DNA from: Nageia nagi
Taxonomy: Eukaryota; Pinophyta
Reading direction: 5' to 3'
NCBI GenBank assembly: GCA_050084985.1
Contig: JBITNC010000001.1
Span: forward strand, 87,110,001-87,174,000
DNA: 64,000 nucleotides
The position numbers were made by a program, and so were the translations under genes. Shown here one piece after another: positions 24,341-36,312 of the stretch; position 1 is the stretch's first letter; each line of letters begins with the position of its first letter. The notes under the pieces are model-generated. The model did no database searches. It was not told where the DNA came from and saw nothing but the letters and a program-made list of their open reading frames with translations.

Positions 24341-26099
24341 CATGGCTCTGCACCTTGCAAAACATTCAAGATCCTACATAAGGTACTTATATCATAGTAT
24401 TTTATTTTTAGTTTGTTATTATCTTGTTCATTTCCATGTAGCTAATGATGTGTATTATTGTTTATGCACTACCAACAGTGTGGATTTAAAAAAATAAAAT
24501 AAAATTTTTGATAATAATATAATGTCTACGAACCATGGACATAAAATGCAAAGTCATTACTGGCAAATGATATGGCTAGTGAGAGTTCACTCACTTAAAG
24601 TACAAACCAATGATGTGGCTAAAAATAAAATATTGACATTGGATCATCTCCAATGGAGGATACAACTTGTTGTGTATCCCCATGAACTTTTTCTTTGAAC
24701 CATACAAAGCATAATATCTTTGGGTCATATACATAAAATGTATTGGAAGATGCAACTCACTGTATATCCAAATCATTTTTATGTAGGGTATAGCTAACAC
24801 CTTTTTGCAGGTACCTATATCAAAAAATACAAATGAAGAGAAACTCACATTGTTGTGGTGTACTCACTATTCTTGCATTGCCAATGATTTACATATTCAT
24901 GGAGAATTATTACAAATAAAGATACCTCTTTTGTTTCAATTCATAGGCATGAGTGCATCAGTTTCCTAAGTACCAGCATAATGAAATGGCTAAATCCATT
25001 GTTGAATAGTGTAAGGGATAAACTGGACATGGAAACATAAGACTACCTGCTAGCAGAGTTCTTCTAGAAGAAGATATATTACAAGGGCTAGAGAAATACG
25101 GTTCTTTAGATTTTACCTTGGTTACACCACTCAAGGACCTTTTCTTGGGACATCCAAGCCAAAAGGGGGAAATAGGAGACCCTCATCATCAGCATCTTCA
25201 TCAAAGGATAGTGTAGTAAAAAGCTCAAAGTTCTCAAAAAAAATCTTATGTACTTCTTTGACATGTAATTTTATTGCTTCAATCACACCTCTAAAGAGGA
25301 GTAAAATATAGACACCAAAAAATGAATGATTATTTATTAAATAATTCATTTTAGAGCTTCAATAATATTTATTGTAAGAAGGGGATAAAATTATTTAAAG
25401 TGATGTAATTAATGTAATGGAATATTTACAATGTAAAAGGTGTCAAATATCAAGAAAGACACCTTAAACTTTTGTAATATGCAATGATATCAAGAATTAA
25501 ACAAGACAAGGATGTTTGTATAAAGACACATCAAAGGAAACATAACATGATCATGCAAGAGCATCCAAGAAATACCAAGATAGACTTCAACACATACAAG
25601 ATTACTCTATCCTACCAAAAATGGTGTTTTGTAACATCACCTTTGCATAGATCTATTAAACCCTTTGAATCGCTCTTGCATATCTTTTATTCCTTTCATC
25701 GATTCATTTATTACATGCAACCAATAGCATGTTAACTCTAGGTCATTGTGGACATGTGTTTGTGTGAGTGCATTGTGGTGATTGATGAATGGTTTCCTTT
25801 ATTCCATGTTTATACAATTGTTATGAAGGTACATTATTTATTATTATTCATTTATGCCATATTTATGACATATACTTCAATTAAATATTATATACAAATA
25901 GTGCATCAATTTATATATTATGCATTATTTTGGATCTACAATGTGATAAAACTTCATTTTGATGTCTGTAATGTTGATTATGGATCAGGTAATGTAACTA
26001 GAGTTGGCGATACTATATGTAACTTTATAAGAAGCCATATAATGTCATATTACCACATCAAGAAAGGAGTTCTCATAGTTCTAATCAAAACATAGCATG
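24341..26099. other. Non-coding stretch after element E integrase
   Basis: No domain is seen. It may hold the 3' UTR and 3' LTR of element E, but no polypurine tract next to a TG and no LTR partner could be found. Open frames of 70-115 codons here lack recognisable content. Confidence 0.45.
25878..25939 (+). repeat. 62-bp direct repeat, copy 2
   Basis: It is the second copy of 18150-18211. It could be an LTR remnant pair flanking most of element E, but the left copy falls within the presumed gag, so this does not fit simply. Confidence 0.7.
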
Positions 26100-27775
26100 T
26101 GAGAAAGATGTACATGATCAAGAAAGACATCATCCATTGGATTATTATGATGATATATTACATACAATCAATATTTTGATTATTTTATCAAGAAAGATAT
26201 TGTTTCTCCATTTAAAGTTGTAGAATTCATAATTAGAGATTATAGAGATAGGACTTATGTAAGAGTGGAATGCACAAAATATAAAAAAAAGGTTTGCATT
26301 GATCCCTAATAAGAAATATTGTGGCTTCTTACTCTGAACATATAAAATCAAAGTCACAATCAAAATTCAATAAGTCAAGTAGCGATAAATACAAGTTTTT
26401 TGGGGCGACCAAAGAAGGCTTCAAATGATGGGAAACAACAAACTCTATCAAATGTTTTAGTTCTTAGTTCAAGAAATCTAGGAGAAGGATGCATAATCAC
26501 AAGAATTTCAACTTTGGGTATTATTTGTTGCTATGATATTTTATATCATTTTTTAATAATTCATTAGTATTTTATTAATAGCATGCAATTTCTTGTATAG
26601 GTCTTATTTCTTTATGACTCTTATGTTGAGGTTATTGGAAACCAAAGGAAAAATATAATGGAAGAGAAACAAATGTTAAAATTTTAATGGATGATGAAAG
26701 TGGTGGGAAAAATGGAACATTGAACCTCAATAATAGGTATAGTAGAATATCGAGGTTGTAAGATTACTATTGATGGAACTTACAAGCATAATGAATGTGA
26801 AAGAATATCTAAAAGAGAAATACCATTTAAGTCATTATTATGTCATTTTTTTCAAAGATACCAAATTACAAGGATTTTAGGAAGCTTTTGTATTGAGAAT
26901 GACTTAGTACAGTGAAAAGAGACCATAGAAATATAGGAAAAGGAAGATGACTAGATTATTTAACACGACATGAATTACAGCAATATGAAGAGTTTCTTCA
27001 GTACATTACAAAGCTGCATTGAGAAAATTTGGTGGGAAAAAAAACTAAGGTTGTAATCTTATTAGTAAGAAATAGATCATTGAAGGAAAAATTATTTGAA
27101 TCAACTCAAATAAAGGATGTTTATAAATTTTTTTGAGATGTATGTGAAGAATAAAAGTTGGGAAAATTAAAAGGAAAGCAAGCATTATGAGATTTTATTC
27201 AAGACTTAATTCAAAATTTTCTACATTTTAAGCAAGGTAGAAGATTTAAAAAATCTTTACATAAAATATATGAATTGATCAAGCTATGGGGGGGTACTCA
27301 TTTACATAACTTTCTAGTGCAAATTTTGCTCTATATTTTCTTCCACAAGAGCATGAATATATATTTGATGCAATTGGTAAAATATATGCAACACATAAAG
27401 CAAGTCTTAGAATTAAAGGTTATGTTCTAGTGATTTTTGTAGAAGATGAAACAAGAGTTAAAAAAATTATGAGGCAACAAAGAAAGCCTTGGCAATAAAG
27501 TGGTTGAATATCATAATCCAATAGATCTATTGGATCATCCAAAAGATGTTGAGATTCAATTGAATTGGTATAATAAGATAAAAGGGTCACACCAATTCAC
27601 TTATGATTTGACAGATCATGAATTTGTATCATTAGAATCCATCATTGCAATTACTAATCTAACATATTTCTCTCAAAAGGATTATTATCAATTGGAGGAA
27701 AATGATTTCAAAATATTTAATTATTATGCTAAAAGTTTGCAAAAGGTAGGATTGATCATATTTTATTAAGTTGTA
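26100..27775 (+). pseudogene. Unrecognised coding-like remnant
   Basis: Several stretches read like a degraded protein across frames: FKVVEFIIRDYRDRTYVRVE near 26210, YRGCKITIDGTYKHNECERI near 26755-26810, FLPQEHEYIFDAIGKIYATHK near 27340-27400, and an open 89-codon piece at 27500-27769. The spacing of charged and hydrophobic residues looks coding, but I cannot assign a family; a DNA-transposon or captured host-gene remnant is possible. Confidence 0.35.
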
Positions 27776-28985
27776 TGATTGCATTTACTTTTTTTTAATA
27801 TTTTCATTTGTTTGAAGATTTATTAATTTTAATAATTCATGAATGCTAATGTTTGAATTTATATTTCAGATCGAATAAGACGTGGATAAAAATTGCATTT
27901 GTAACAAAGATACATTTTATGTAATTTTTCACAGATACTATCTTTTTTCTTATTATACATTTATAATTGATTCTAAGTTAGATTTTATAGGTATTCTTTC
28001 TTTTTGCATTTGCATTTACATTTATAGTTGATTATTTTTTGATATTTTTTATTTTTTTTATTTATGTAGGTTTGACCAATCTTTTTGTAGGTCAGTTCAA
28101 TTCTTTTCTTGTGATGATTTATATGTATCTTGTAACTTTCAAATGTTACAATGTTTTTATCTATATATTTTAGTTGCATTTGCTGCATTACATTGATATT
28201 CATGATTTTTTTTGTTTTAAATTCTTTGAATAGTTATTTGAATGTTGCTATGACCATTAGAATTACAAAAATCATGCATAAAAATCATATTATTGAATTT
28301 TTCTTTGTTTATTCAAGTCTAACATTCTTTATAATCAAGAAGCCAAATCATTTTCCAAGAGGTGCATGAACTACAATACTCAAAAAATCATGCTCTTTTA
28401 AGAAAAATATCTAATTTTCCTCATTTTTGTTCAAGTTACAACATGTCAATTATGATGAATTTATCAGTTAGCTACATATTTGTAATTTATTTACCCTATA
28501 AATGATAACGAGGGATATTGTTACAAGCATGTATACTTGCATGTATATAATGAAGACTATAAAAGTTGCATGTATATATTTGTACATTTTTTAGAACTAT
28601 GATGAAAATGTTGCAAAACAATATATCATTCATCAAATATATTCAAGACATGTTTATTCTATCTTTTGTTTACTGTGCATGAGAATAAAATAGTTAATCC
28701 ATTGTACTATATTGTATGATATATAAATTTTATATATTGTATCTTTTAACTATGATTAAAAAATATGATAAAAAAAGAGTTTTATGGTTAATTCTTTTAT
28801 ACCTTTTCCACATCATTATCGATAATAACTTAGAAATATTATATAACTTAAGAAACTTTCTTCTAGGACTAATTATTTTACAACTCATGGCTTATAGTAT
28901 TTCTTAAAAAAATGAAAGCCAACATTCTTTGGGATAATAAAACTTTGATTTTTAATACTCTTTATCATATTTTTCTCACAATATG
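27776..28985. other. AT-rich non-coding stretch
   Basis: Nothing recognisable. By the nesting logic, the continuation of element B3 should lie to the left of B1, but no RT-like sequence is present here. Confidence 0.5.
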
Positions 28986-29447
28986 CAAGATTAATATCAC
29001 ATGAAAGCTTATAATTACATCTAAAAAACTCACAAAACAATCTCATAATATAAGATGTAAGTGGTTCCTCCAATTAGAAGTACATCCACTAGCTAGATCT
29101 TTACTTCAATCACAAATGCAACTCTCTTATAATCCTCCTAATCTCAACTCTTACACTTCTATTCTAAAGCATAACTTTACTCCACAATTGGTATTTAATC
29201 ACAAAGAGAGAGCTTTCTATTTATATACCAAAATCCCTCTTTGGATCACCCTTTTATCTAATGTACAAAAGCATGACATGCATATCTTTTTACCCAAGGG
29301 GCATGCTCATGATATGGAGTGTAGGATAAGTTACATTATCATATTCATTTAAATAATTAAGGTATCAAATGATACCCTTATGTATAATTAAACTTTCATA
29401 AAATATTTAATACAAACCTTTACAATAATGCATTATACATTCCAACA
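28986..29447 (-). repeat. Element B1 3' LTR, distal end lost
   Basis: On the - strand it starts at 29447 with TGTTGGAATG next to the polypurine tract and aligns with the other B LTRs (62868-63360, 50751-51243, 58353-58845) to about 28986. The last 30-45 bp of the LTR are absent or unrecognisable. A TATAAATA box lies at 29219-29226 on the - strand. Confidence 0.85.
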
Positions 29448-29460
29448 CTCCCCCTTAATG
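29448..29460 (-). other. Element B1 polypurine tract
   Basis: On the - strand CATTAAGGGGGAG abuts the LTR TG. The same string precedes the 3' LTRs of B2 and C. Confidence 0.9.
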
Positions 29461-30300
29461 CAATATTGGAATAGAGCGAGTAAGAGAGAAGAAGAAGAGA
29501 AAGTAAGAGAGTTCTCATCCAAATAGATACAATGAATATGAAATTTGTTTTTACATATTTGTGAAGTAAGAAAGATCTAGTTTGAGACTCACTACTTTAT
29601 CAAATACAATCATTAATCATAATCAATTTTAATGTACATGAAGTAATCATCCAACTGAAAGTCATGAAGAATCTCCAAGAGCTTGCATACTTAAGGTAAG
29701 TAACCTGTAATCTCAAAGGAACTTGCAAGTCATAAGCAATTCAAATAACAAGATCAGCTAAATGCATCATATTCATATCAACAAGGATAGATGAATCACA
29801 CAAATGCCATCATGAATTGATCAATGGTGCACTATAAGTCATCACGAATATGCCATACCAAAAATGTATAGTCACTTGCTGTATATAAAACATGTGTTGA
29901 TTATTATTACAAAATAGAGCAAGCACATACAAGTTCCTCACATATAGATAACTGAACACTGCCAAAAGACACATAAAAGTTTCTCACACATGGATAACTG
30001 AACAATGCTAGATTGATAAAAAATAGAGTATGCACATATGAGTTCTTCACATATGGATAACTAAATAGTGCCAAAAGACATATAAGAGTTCCTCACACAT
30101 GGATAATTTAATAGTGCTAGATTGGCCAATTTGTACAATAAGTTCCTCACATAGAGTGAACTTACCATGAAGGTGTACAATAAAATCAACACTATACAAC
30201 ACAAAATCCTCTTAGGGGTGGAGTTGTCATCACAAATATGAATTCATCACAAGAATTTAAACCTCACTCCCCCTTGATGGAAACTTCACCAAGACAATAG
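29461..30300 (-). other. Element B1 3' UTR with repeated stem-loop motif
   Basis: Between 29900 and 30160 several copies of a motif containing GAGTTCYTCACATATGGATAAC (shown on the + strand) recur; on the element strand each has CATATG on both sides of a short loop. One GTAAGTTTR-type unit of the C-family array is also present near 30130-30170. Confidence 0.65.
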
Positions 30301-31423
30301 CATCCCTAAGCTTACAAAATTAAACTTCTAGGAGGGGCTTGGTGAATAAATCAATGGAGTTCAAAGTGGATGGACAATACTCCAGGTATATGATGCCATC
30401 AAGAACCTTCTCTTTAATAAAATGGATATGGATTTTTACATGTTTTATTATTTTATGAAATATTAGATTCTTAGCCAAATAAATAGCTAACTGATTATTT
30501 AAAGAGATCAAAGATGAGCCACTTTACTCATACCTAATTTATTTCAGAAGATGCCTTAGCCAAATGGCTTCATAGACTACAACAAACATGGCATGATATT
30601 CAACTTCTATGGTGGAAAGAGAAATAGTAGGTTGCTTTTTAGAGGCTCAAAAGATAGCATCTGAAACAATGCTAAACACATATGCAAAGGTTGACTTCTT
30701 ATCATCTCTATCTCCTCCATAGTCAAAATTTGAGAATCCAAAGAGAATAAATAAGGGCAACTTGGAATACTTGAGAACAAGATCCTTAGTCCCTACAACA
30801 TACCTCAAGATTTGTTTAATAGCATTAAGATGTTCAACATAAGATTTTTGCATAAATCATGCCATCAAATTCATTGCAAAGGTAATATCTAGTCTAGATA
30901 TAGTCAAATAAAAAAGACTACCAATTAATTGCCTATAAGTTGTACATCAGCTAACTGAGAGTTAGAGCTTAGAGAAATAATGATTCTATGAAAGACTGGG
31001 ATTGCAGCATATCTACACTCCTCCATTCCAAACATCTGCAAGATATCTGATATTGACTTGAAGGTTGAAGGCTCATGCTTGTTGTTAATCTTGGTAATTA
31101 AATATTTATTCAAGGTCATTCTCCTTGTTACCCTTTATGTTGGGGAACTTCGTTCTTGAGGTGACTTATCTACATCAATATCCAAATAGCTAGGAGCAAC
31201 TGAAGAGTCCTTTAGATCATCAAAATATTCATTAGAAGCATATTATTCAAGATGTTCATTAAACTTTACATCCCTTGAAATGAACATTTCTTTATAGGTT
31301 AGAAAGTAGAGCCTATAACCTCTATGTTGATTATCATAACCCACAAAGATGCATTTTTTAGCTCTTTTATCCAACTTCTTCCTTTTCTTAGAAATAATGT
31401 AGGAGAATGCTTCACAACCAAAC
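30301..31423 (-). pseudogene. pol: Element B1 integrase end joined to RNase H; RT core deleted
   Basis: Reading leftwards from 31423: the C-terminal integrase (CIFVGYDNQHRGYRLY), the start of the RT region (TLNKYLITKINN), then at about 31056 the sequence jumps from EPSTFK to SISDILQMFG. Compared with element C this removes about 735 bp, including the YVDD active site. RNase H follows, with RDDKKST (near 30690), SLNNQLAIYLAKN and LDLFTKP-like IDLFTKP. In-frame stops include TGA at 30857-30859 and TGA near 30642. The open pieces on either side of the deletion are in one frame, so the deletion kept the phase. Confidence 0.85.
31419..31423. repeat. Left TSD of the C tandem (CAAAC)
   Basis: CAAAC directly precedes the TG at 31424 and recurs at 49765-49769 right after the last LTR of the C array. 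Confidence 0.93.
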
Positions 31424-31926
31424 TGTTAGAATTTGTAATGAAATATTGTGAATATATAAACTCCTTGTAAGTTCAATTAATCACTTAAAGGATATGTAGA
31501 TACCTTAAGGGATTAATTGAATTCTTTATTATGTATGGACTTTGACCTAACCATGGGGTTAGTTGGTAGGTTAAAGTTAGGTCACACATTTATTGTAACC
31601 CTAACCTTACCCTTGGGTTAAAGGGAGGTTAGGGAGGTGCTCTCAAGCTATAAATAGAGGGCCTCTCCTCTTGTAAACATATCTAAGTTTTGGAGTAAGA
31701 TTACTCTACTAGGTTGTGTAGGAGAGAGCAAGAGAATAGTTGTAAGAGAGGCATAGATTGAGAATAGAGAACTAGTTGTGGATGTACTCCCAAGGAGGGA
31801 GAAACCACATTATATTGGTCTCATATTGTGTGAATGTGTTGGTAGCTTGTAGATGTTGCATGTTGAATGTGATTGAGCTTTCTATAGTCTTGGACCTTGG
31901 GAATTAGAGTAGTGCTAATTCTCTCA
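31424..31926 (+). repeat. C LTR1
   Basis: It opens TGTTAGAATTTG and ends AATTCTCTCA. It has a TATAAATA promoter box at 31649-31656 and a long hairpin at 31472-31521. Seven single-base differences separate it from LTR2 and LTR3, for example ATATATAAAC against ATATCTAAAC. Confidence 0.95.
31472..31521 (+). promoter_or_regulatory. U3 hairpin in C LTR (also 40391-40440, 49310-49359)
   Basis: TTCAATTAATC at the left pairs perfectly with GATTAATTGAA at the right; inner segments ACTTAAAGGATAT and ATACCTTAAGGG pair with a few bulges around a GTAG loop. A 49-bp hairpin of different sequence occupies the same offset in the B LTRs (50806-50854, 58408-58456, and 63257-63305 on the - strand). Confidence 0.75.
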
Positions 31927-31928
31927 AT

Positions 31929-31941
31929 TGGTATCTAGAGC
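31929..31941 (+). other. C primer binding site, copy 1 (copy 2 at 40848-40860)
   Basis: TGGTATCTAGAGC, just after the LTR, is the initiator-Met complement TGGTATCAGAGC with an extra T and one change. Confidence 0.85.
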
Positions 31942-32693
31942 TTGGTGTGGAAGCTCTTCTTCTACATTTTGGAGGTTCTTCATCCTTCTCAAATTTGGAT
32001 ATCTTAATCCTAATCTTCATTGTGAGGTAAAAGGTTTGCAAAGGTATAACCTTCTATCCTTCTTTAACTAAGTTCATTATGATACTAATTTTTTGTATGA
32101 TTATGCTAGCTCAATGTCTTAGCAAAAATAACTTCAAATACCATAATATATATTTTTGCTACTCTCTTCTTACTAACAATATTTTATGTTAGTAATCTAT
32201 TTTTAATGTACAAAGAAAATGCCTTTTTTGTGAGCAAAAATATATTATGATAGCATCTTATTGAAAAGTTTTTTTTTACAATAGTCTTTTGTGAAAAATA
32301 TCAAAAAAAGAGGAAGGTGCAATTTTTTACATATTATTGTTATTGTTGAAAAAAAAGGAGGGGGAGAAAGGTATTTAACAAAAAAAAGATTTACCTTCAC
32401 TTTATTTACCATATTTTTCAATTTTTACAAATTAGTATTAAATTGAAAATATTGTAAATAATAATGTTTACAAAATAAAAAATTTATAAACTTTGGAAGG
32501 TCAAATTAGTAAGAGAAGGGCCATGTGGAGGGCCATGTTGGTTGAGCGGTGGTCTTCCTCATCCCCACAGCTTGCTCCCTCGCCAGCTACATGAGCTCCT
32601 CCTCTCTCCCACTCCAACCTAGCGAGTCACATGCAGACCTCTTCTCCTCCCTCGCAACCTCTCCTCCTCTTCTCTATAGGCAATGGTGAAAAA

Positions 32694-33010
32694 TATGGAG
32701 GCATCGGGAAGGCAAACGAGTTGTTTGACAAGATGCATGTTGCAGACTGAGTTTCTTGGACTGTAATGATCGTACGGTGACCAACCAGCACACAATTTTC
32801 TTGGACTACAATGCTTGCAGGATATGTACAAACGGATATGTTGAAAGGGAGTTTCATGGACTGCAGTAATCATGCACAACAGGACCCACATTCTCCCTCG
32901 CCAGCCAACGTGCATGCTGCAGACAAGCTTCATGGACTGTAATGATTGCAGGATATGCACAAAATGTTTGACAAGATGCATGATATAGATAGAGTTTTTG
33001 TGTGCAAATG
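32694..33010 (+). pseudogene. PPR (PLS-class) gene fragment inside C leader, copy 1
   Basis: Three frames together read a run of pentatricopeptide-repeat motifs: GKANELFDKMHVAD then VSWTVMI (from 32694), FSWTTMLAGYVQT (32796), VSWTAVIM (32851), ASWTVMIAGYAQNV (32927) and KMFDKMHDIDRV (32961). LFDKM...D-VSWT-MI-GY is the signature of plant organelle RNA-binding PPR proteins of the PLS class. Stops and frame changes show it is not functional. It is in the same orientation as the element, between PBS and gag, so it looks like captured host sequence carried by the retrotransposon. Confidence 0.85.
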
Positions 33011-34472
33011 AGCTTGTAGGCCCTGCTAAAGCTCATGAACCCCACAACATTCATTAAAATTGGGAAGCATATGAACCCTTGTTGTTTTTCCTCCCATGGA
33101 ACTCTCCCTGCAAACCTTCAGAGAACCCGTGCTTCCTTCTCCTTTTATGAAACCCTTACTGCATACTTCAGGAGATCTCAGGCCTGCTTCTCCTCCCATA
33201 GATGCCATCAAATTAATTAGAGGAATGTATGAGAAAATAGATCCAATTGAGCTTACAAGATGAATTGGCATTATTACCATCGTGGAGGGTGCCATCATCA
33301 CCTGCAACTACCTACACTGGGAATTGATCTCCTCTATAGAATTTTTCATGTCATACCTGCACTGGGAAAACTAAGAGGCATGAAGAACATTCCAGGAATG
33401 AGTGTTAAAGGTTTTTGGCAATATTAGGAACCCGATCTCAACCCATCTCCATCTACGAGAGAAAATTCATGATTAGACACGAAGCCGCTGGTATAAGCAG
33501 GAGGTCAAAAGTTTTGGATCAAGCCCTTGTAGGAATGATTTGAGAGTATTGCTGATTCAATTTGGTGACAAATCACCAGCCCTGTTATGACCCCCGTGGT
33601 TGTCCACAGTCACAGTCCAGCTCTCATCTCCAACGCTATAACCTCCTCCCTTGCCATTTAACCTTCTCTATAGCATTAATCCATTCAAAGTTTTAAGCTT
33701 CTCCTTACAATTGAAATAAATGCAAGCATTAATTATGAAGTCAAACCTTGGGTAAAAGTTTTCCAAAAGGAGGCTACCTTCTATGCTCCTCCACAAGCAA
33801 CATGCTCTTCTTGGTAGAAGAAAAAGGGGGGGGTATTTTTTAAGTACTAACTTGCATTTAATTTTGTTTTTACCAAGTAGAAAGGGGATTTAATTTGTTT
33901 CACCACCTAATTCTTAAGAACCAAATCAAACCCCTTGAGCATTAATTTTTTGTTGACTACTCCCAAAAGGCAACGTATACTCCTTCTTGGTAAGGGAAGG
34001 GTTGCCATCACTACTTTACCTATATGCATTTATTTTTTTTTGACTTGAAGTATTTTAGAGTGCTTGAAGTAAAAGAAGCATTAAAATTGCATGAAGTAGG
34101 GGTATGGGTGTCCTATTACAACTTGCACACATATACTTCTTAGGCATTATTTTTTTTACTTACTTGCTTACAATTTAATTGCTCCCATTAAATGGACTTA
34201 GGAGTACTTAGAATATTTCTCAAAATTGCATGTTTAAATTACTAAAAGTGCACATGCAATTTTTTAATGCTAACCTCTTAGCATTTTTTTTAAGCATAGT
34301 AATTTAGCCTAAGCATGCTATTTTTTTAAGTAAATAAGGGAAATTTTTTACTTAAAATGCATACTTATAAGACAAGTCTTAGCATACAATTTTTTTTAGG
34401 GATAAAACTTTAAGTAAAAAGGGGGGAATTCGTATAATTTTTACTTAAATTTTATCTAGATATTGCATGCTA

Positions 34473-34646
34473 TACTTATGATGCATGTATCTTTATCTTG
34501 TTTGAAGAATAAAACATGCTTAGAACTTAAATTTTTAAGTTAAATAATGCATGATGCTAGACTTATGATGCATGTATCTTTATCTTGTTTGAAGAATAAA
34601 ACATGCTTAGGACTTAAATTTTTAATGCATGATTACTTAATTTTTT
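34473..34646 (+). repeat. 87-bp tandem duplication in C leader (copy 2 at 43392-43565)
   Basis: The phrase ATGCATGTATCTTTATCTTG with its following AAACATGCTTAGRACTTAAA begins at 34481 and again at 34568, 87 bp later, nearly unchanged. Confidence 0.85.
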
Positions 34647-34899
34647 TAAGTCATGGAACAATGCATGTTATGAATTAAATACTAAGTAGGACTTAGTTCT
34701 TTTGTTTAATTCATTAAGTGCTTGAATATATTGAGCAAAATATACAAAATGTAAAAGTCCTTTAGGGGTTAGTACAAAACCCATTGGATTTTTTTTAATT
34801 TTTTTTTTTTCAAGCTCGTGTGGATGATGCAATTTTACTTTACTTTATATTTTTGCACAATTTGCTTATACTTGCAAAAATGCAAATATTGAAAAGTAA

Positions 34900-35170
34900 C
34901 CCCTAAAATGAACACATCCGCATGTATTCTTCCACAACATGACTTGTTTGGGGAGCCACAAGGTGTGGATAGGGCAGACTGGAGCCCTTTTAGTCCAAAG
35001 AACTGAGTGGTGGTAAGTTCATCTTAATTGCCCCTAAGACCTCTATTGGATTGGACATAACTCTATTAGGTGGACAAACATGTGTGTAGTGATACCACAT
35101 GTCCGCACGTCCATTCAGGGATTATCCTGATAACCTAGGAGGAAAACTGAAAACCTTAATCAAGATAATT
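34900..35170 (+). promoter_or_regulatory. Conserved pre-gag module (copies 43819-44089, 53625-53880; - strand 60325-60590)
   Basis: About 260 bp just upstream of gag is alignable between families C and B, while the rest of the leader is not. Fixed points are CAACATGACTTGTTTGGGGA, TGTGTGTAGTGATACCACAT, and GGATTATCCTGATAACCTAG. Its place between the PBS region and gag is where retroelements keep RNA packaging or dimerisation signals; that role is inferred. Confidence 0.6.
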
Positions 35171-35472
35171 AAAATGGTCAGTCCAAGATACGTCGGATCC
35201 TTGGAAAATAGTTGGTACTTCTCCTTGTGAGAGTATATTACTAACCAAGGTGAACTGGTAGTACCTGGGCTCCACCTTGCGGGCATCCAGGTGAAGGCCT
35301 AATTCTACACAAGAAAACAACCCCAACTTTATTCCTCTATGGATCATGGTTATAAGTTTGCACATGTGGGACATGTTTACTTATGTTTGATTTGTATAGA
35401 TGGAAACTTGTAAAATTTGCATTCTTATTGCATATTTATTTTTGTACAGATAATGGTTGAAACTTCATACCC

Positions 35473-36312
35473 AAGCACATACTCGACGGCTCCAACTACG
35501 GCATATGGGAACCTCGTATGAGAGCTGAGTTATAGGTAAGGAAGCTATGGCAGATAGTAAATGAAGATCTAGTTGCTCCTACAGATGAGAAGGCCCTTGA
35601 AATTTACAACTCAAAGAATGAGTTAGCAACCTCAATGATCTATCGTGCAGTTTTAGATGACATCCTTCTCATGATTTCTTCCTCGACATCAGCAAAAGAA
35701 GCTTGGGATAGACTAAATAAAATTTACCTTGGGTCCAAATTTTCAAGAAGGTTCACCATTCTATAAAAGTTATTGTAGTATCGTCAAGGAGAAGATGAAA
35801 GTGCCTCAATCTACTTGAACAAAATCATTGACCTCAAGACACAACTGGTTGGCTGTGGGTCCAATTGGATCAATGATGAGTTCATGGTCTTCATTATTCT
35901 TCAAAGCCTCTCTACAAAGTTCAGTAACTTTGTCACAGTTATGGAGACTAGGCTCGATGATGAAGAAGATGTTATCTCCCTTGACAATCTTTCTAGACTC
36001 CTTCTGAAGCATGAGGAAACTTTGAACAAGAAAATGTTGAACATTTCTCCAAAGGATAATAGCATTGCTCTAGGAGCAACCAAAACTCCTTTCAAGAAGA
36101 TGTTCAAACATTATAAATTTAAAGACAACAAATCCTCATCTACCATCAGGAAGCACAACAACTTCAAGCAAAGGAATGACAAAGTTGGATCAAGCAAACC
36201 AACACCGTAGGAAAAGTTTGATGGGAATTGTAACTTTTGTGGCATCTTTGGGCACAAAGAGTATGATTGTCGCAAAAAGAAATTTGCTCAAAAAGGAAAG
36301 GGAAATGCAAAT
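35473..36312 (+). pseudogene. gag: C copy 1 gag
   Basis: In one frame from HILDGSNYGIWEPRMRAEL at about 35476. A UBN2-type helical domain follows (LWQIVNEDL, YRAVLDDIL, YLNKIIDLKTQL), then a basic region and a CCHC knuckle, C-x2-C-x4-H-x4-C, at 36229-36270. Stops lie at 35533 (TAG), 35764 (TAA), 35776 (TAG) and 36208 (TAG). At the first three, the B2 or B1 relatives have Gln codons, so each is explained by one C-to-T change. No frameshift is seen inside gag, but the only nearby upstream ATG (35453) is out of phase. Confidence 0.9.

Larger units (their letters stand above)
31942..35472 (+). other. C leader, copy 1 (copy 2 at 40861-44391)
   Basis: The 3.5-kb leader is unusually long. In order: an AT-rich part (to about 32520), a GC-richer cargo block (about 32520-33660) with PPR gene fragments, a T/A-rich part with GCATGC and ACTTAA words and an 87-bp tandem duplication (34473-34646), then a module conserved in all B and C elements (34900-35170) just before gag. 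An ATG at 35453 follows a TTTTTGTACAG that resembles a 3' splice site, but it is one base out of phase with gag. Confidence 0.75.

Noticed and set aside
32619-33307. Reverse-strand open frames of 66-120 codons in the C leader (and their copies at +8919)
   Set aside because: They are antisense to the PPR fragments, which read convincingly on the + strand, and have no domain of their own.
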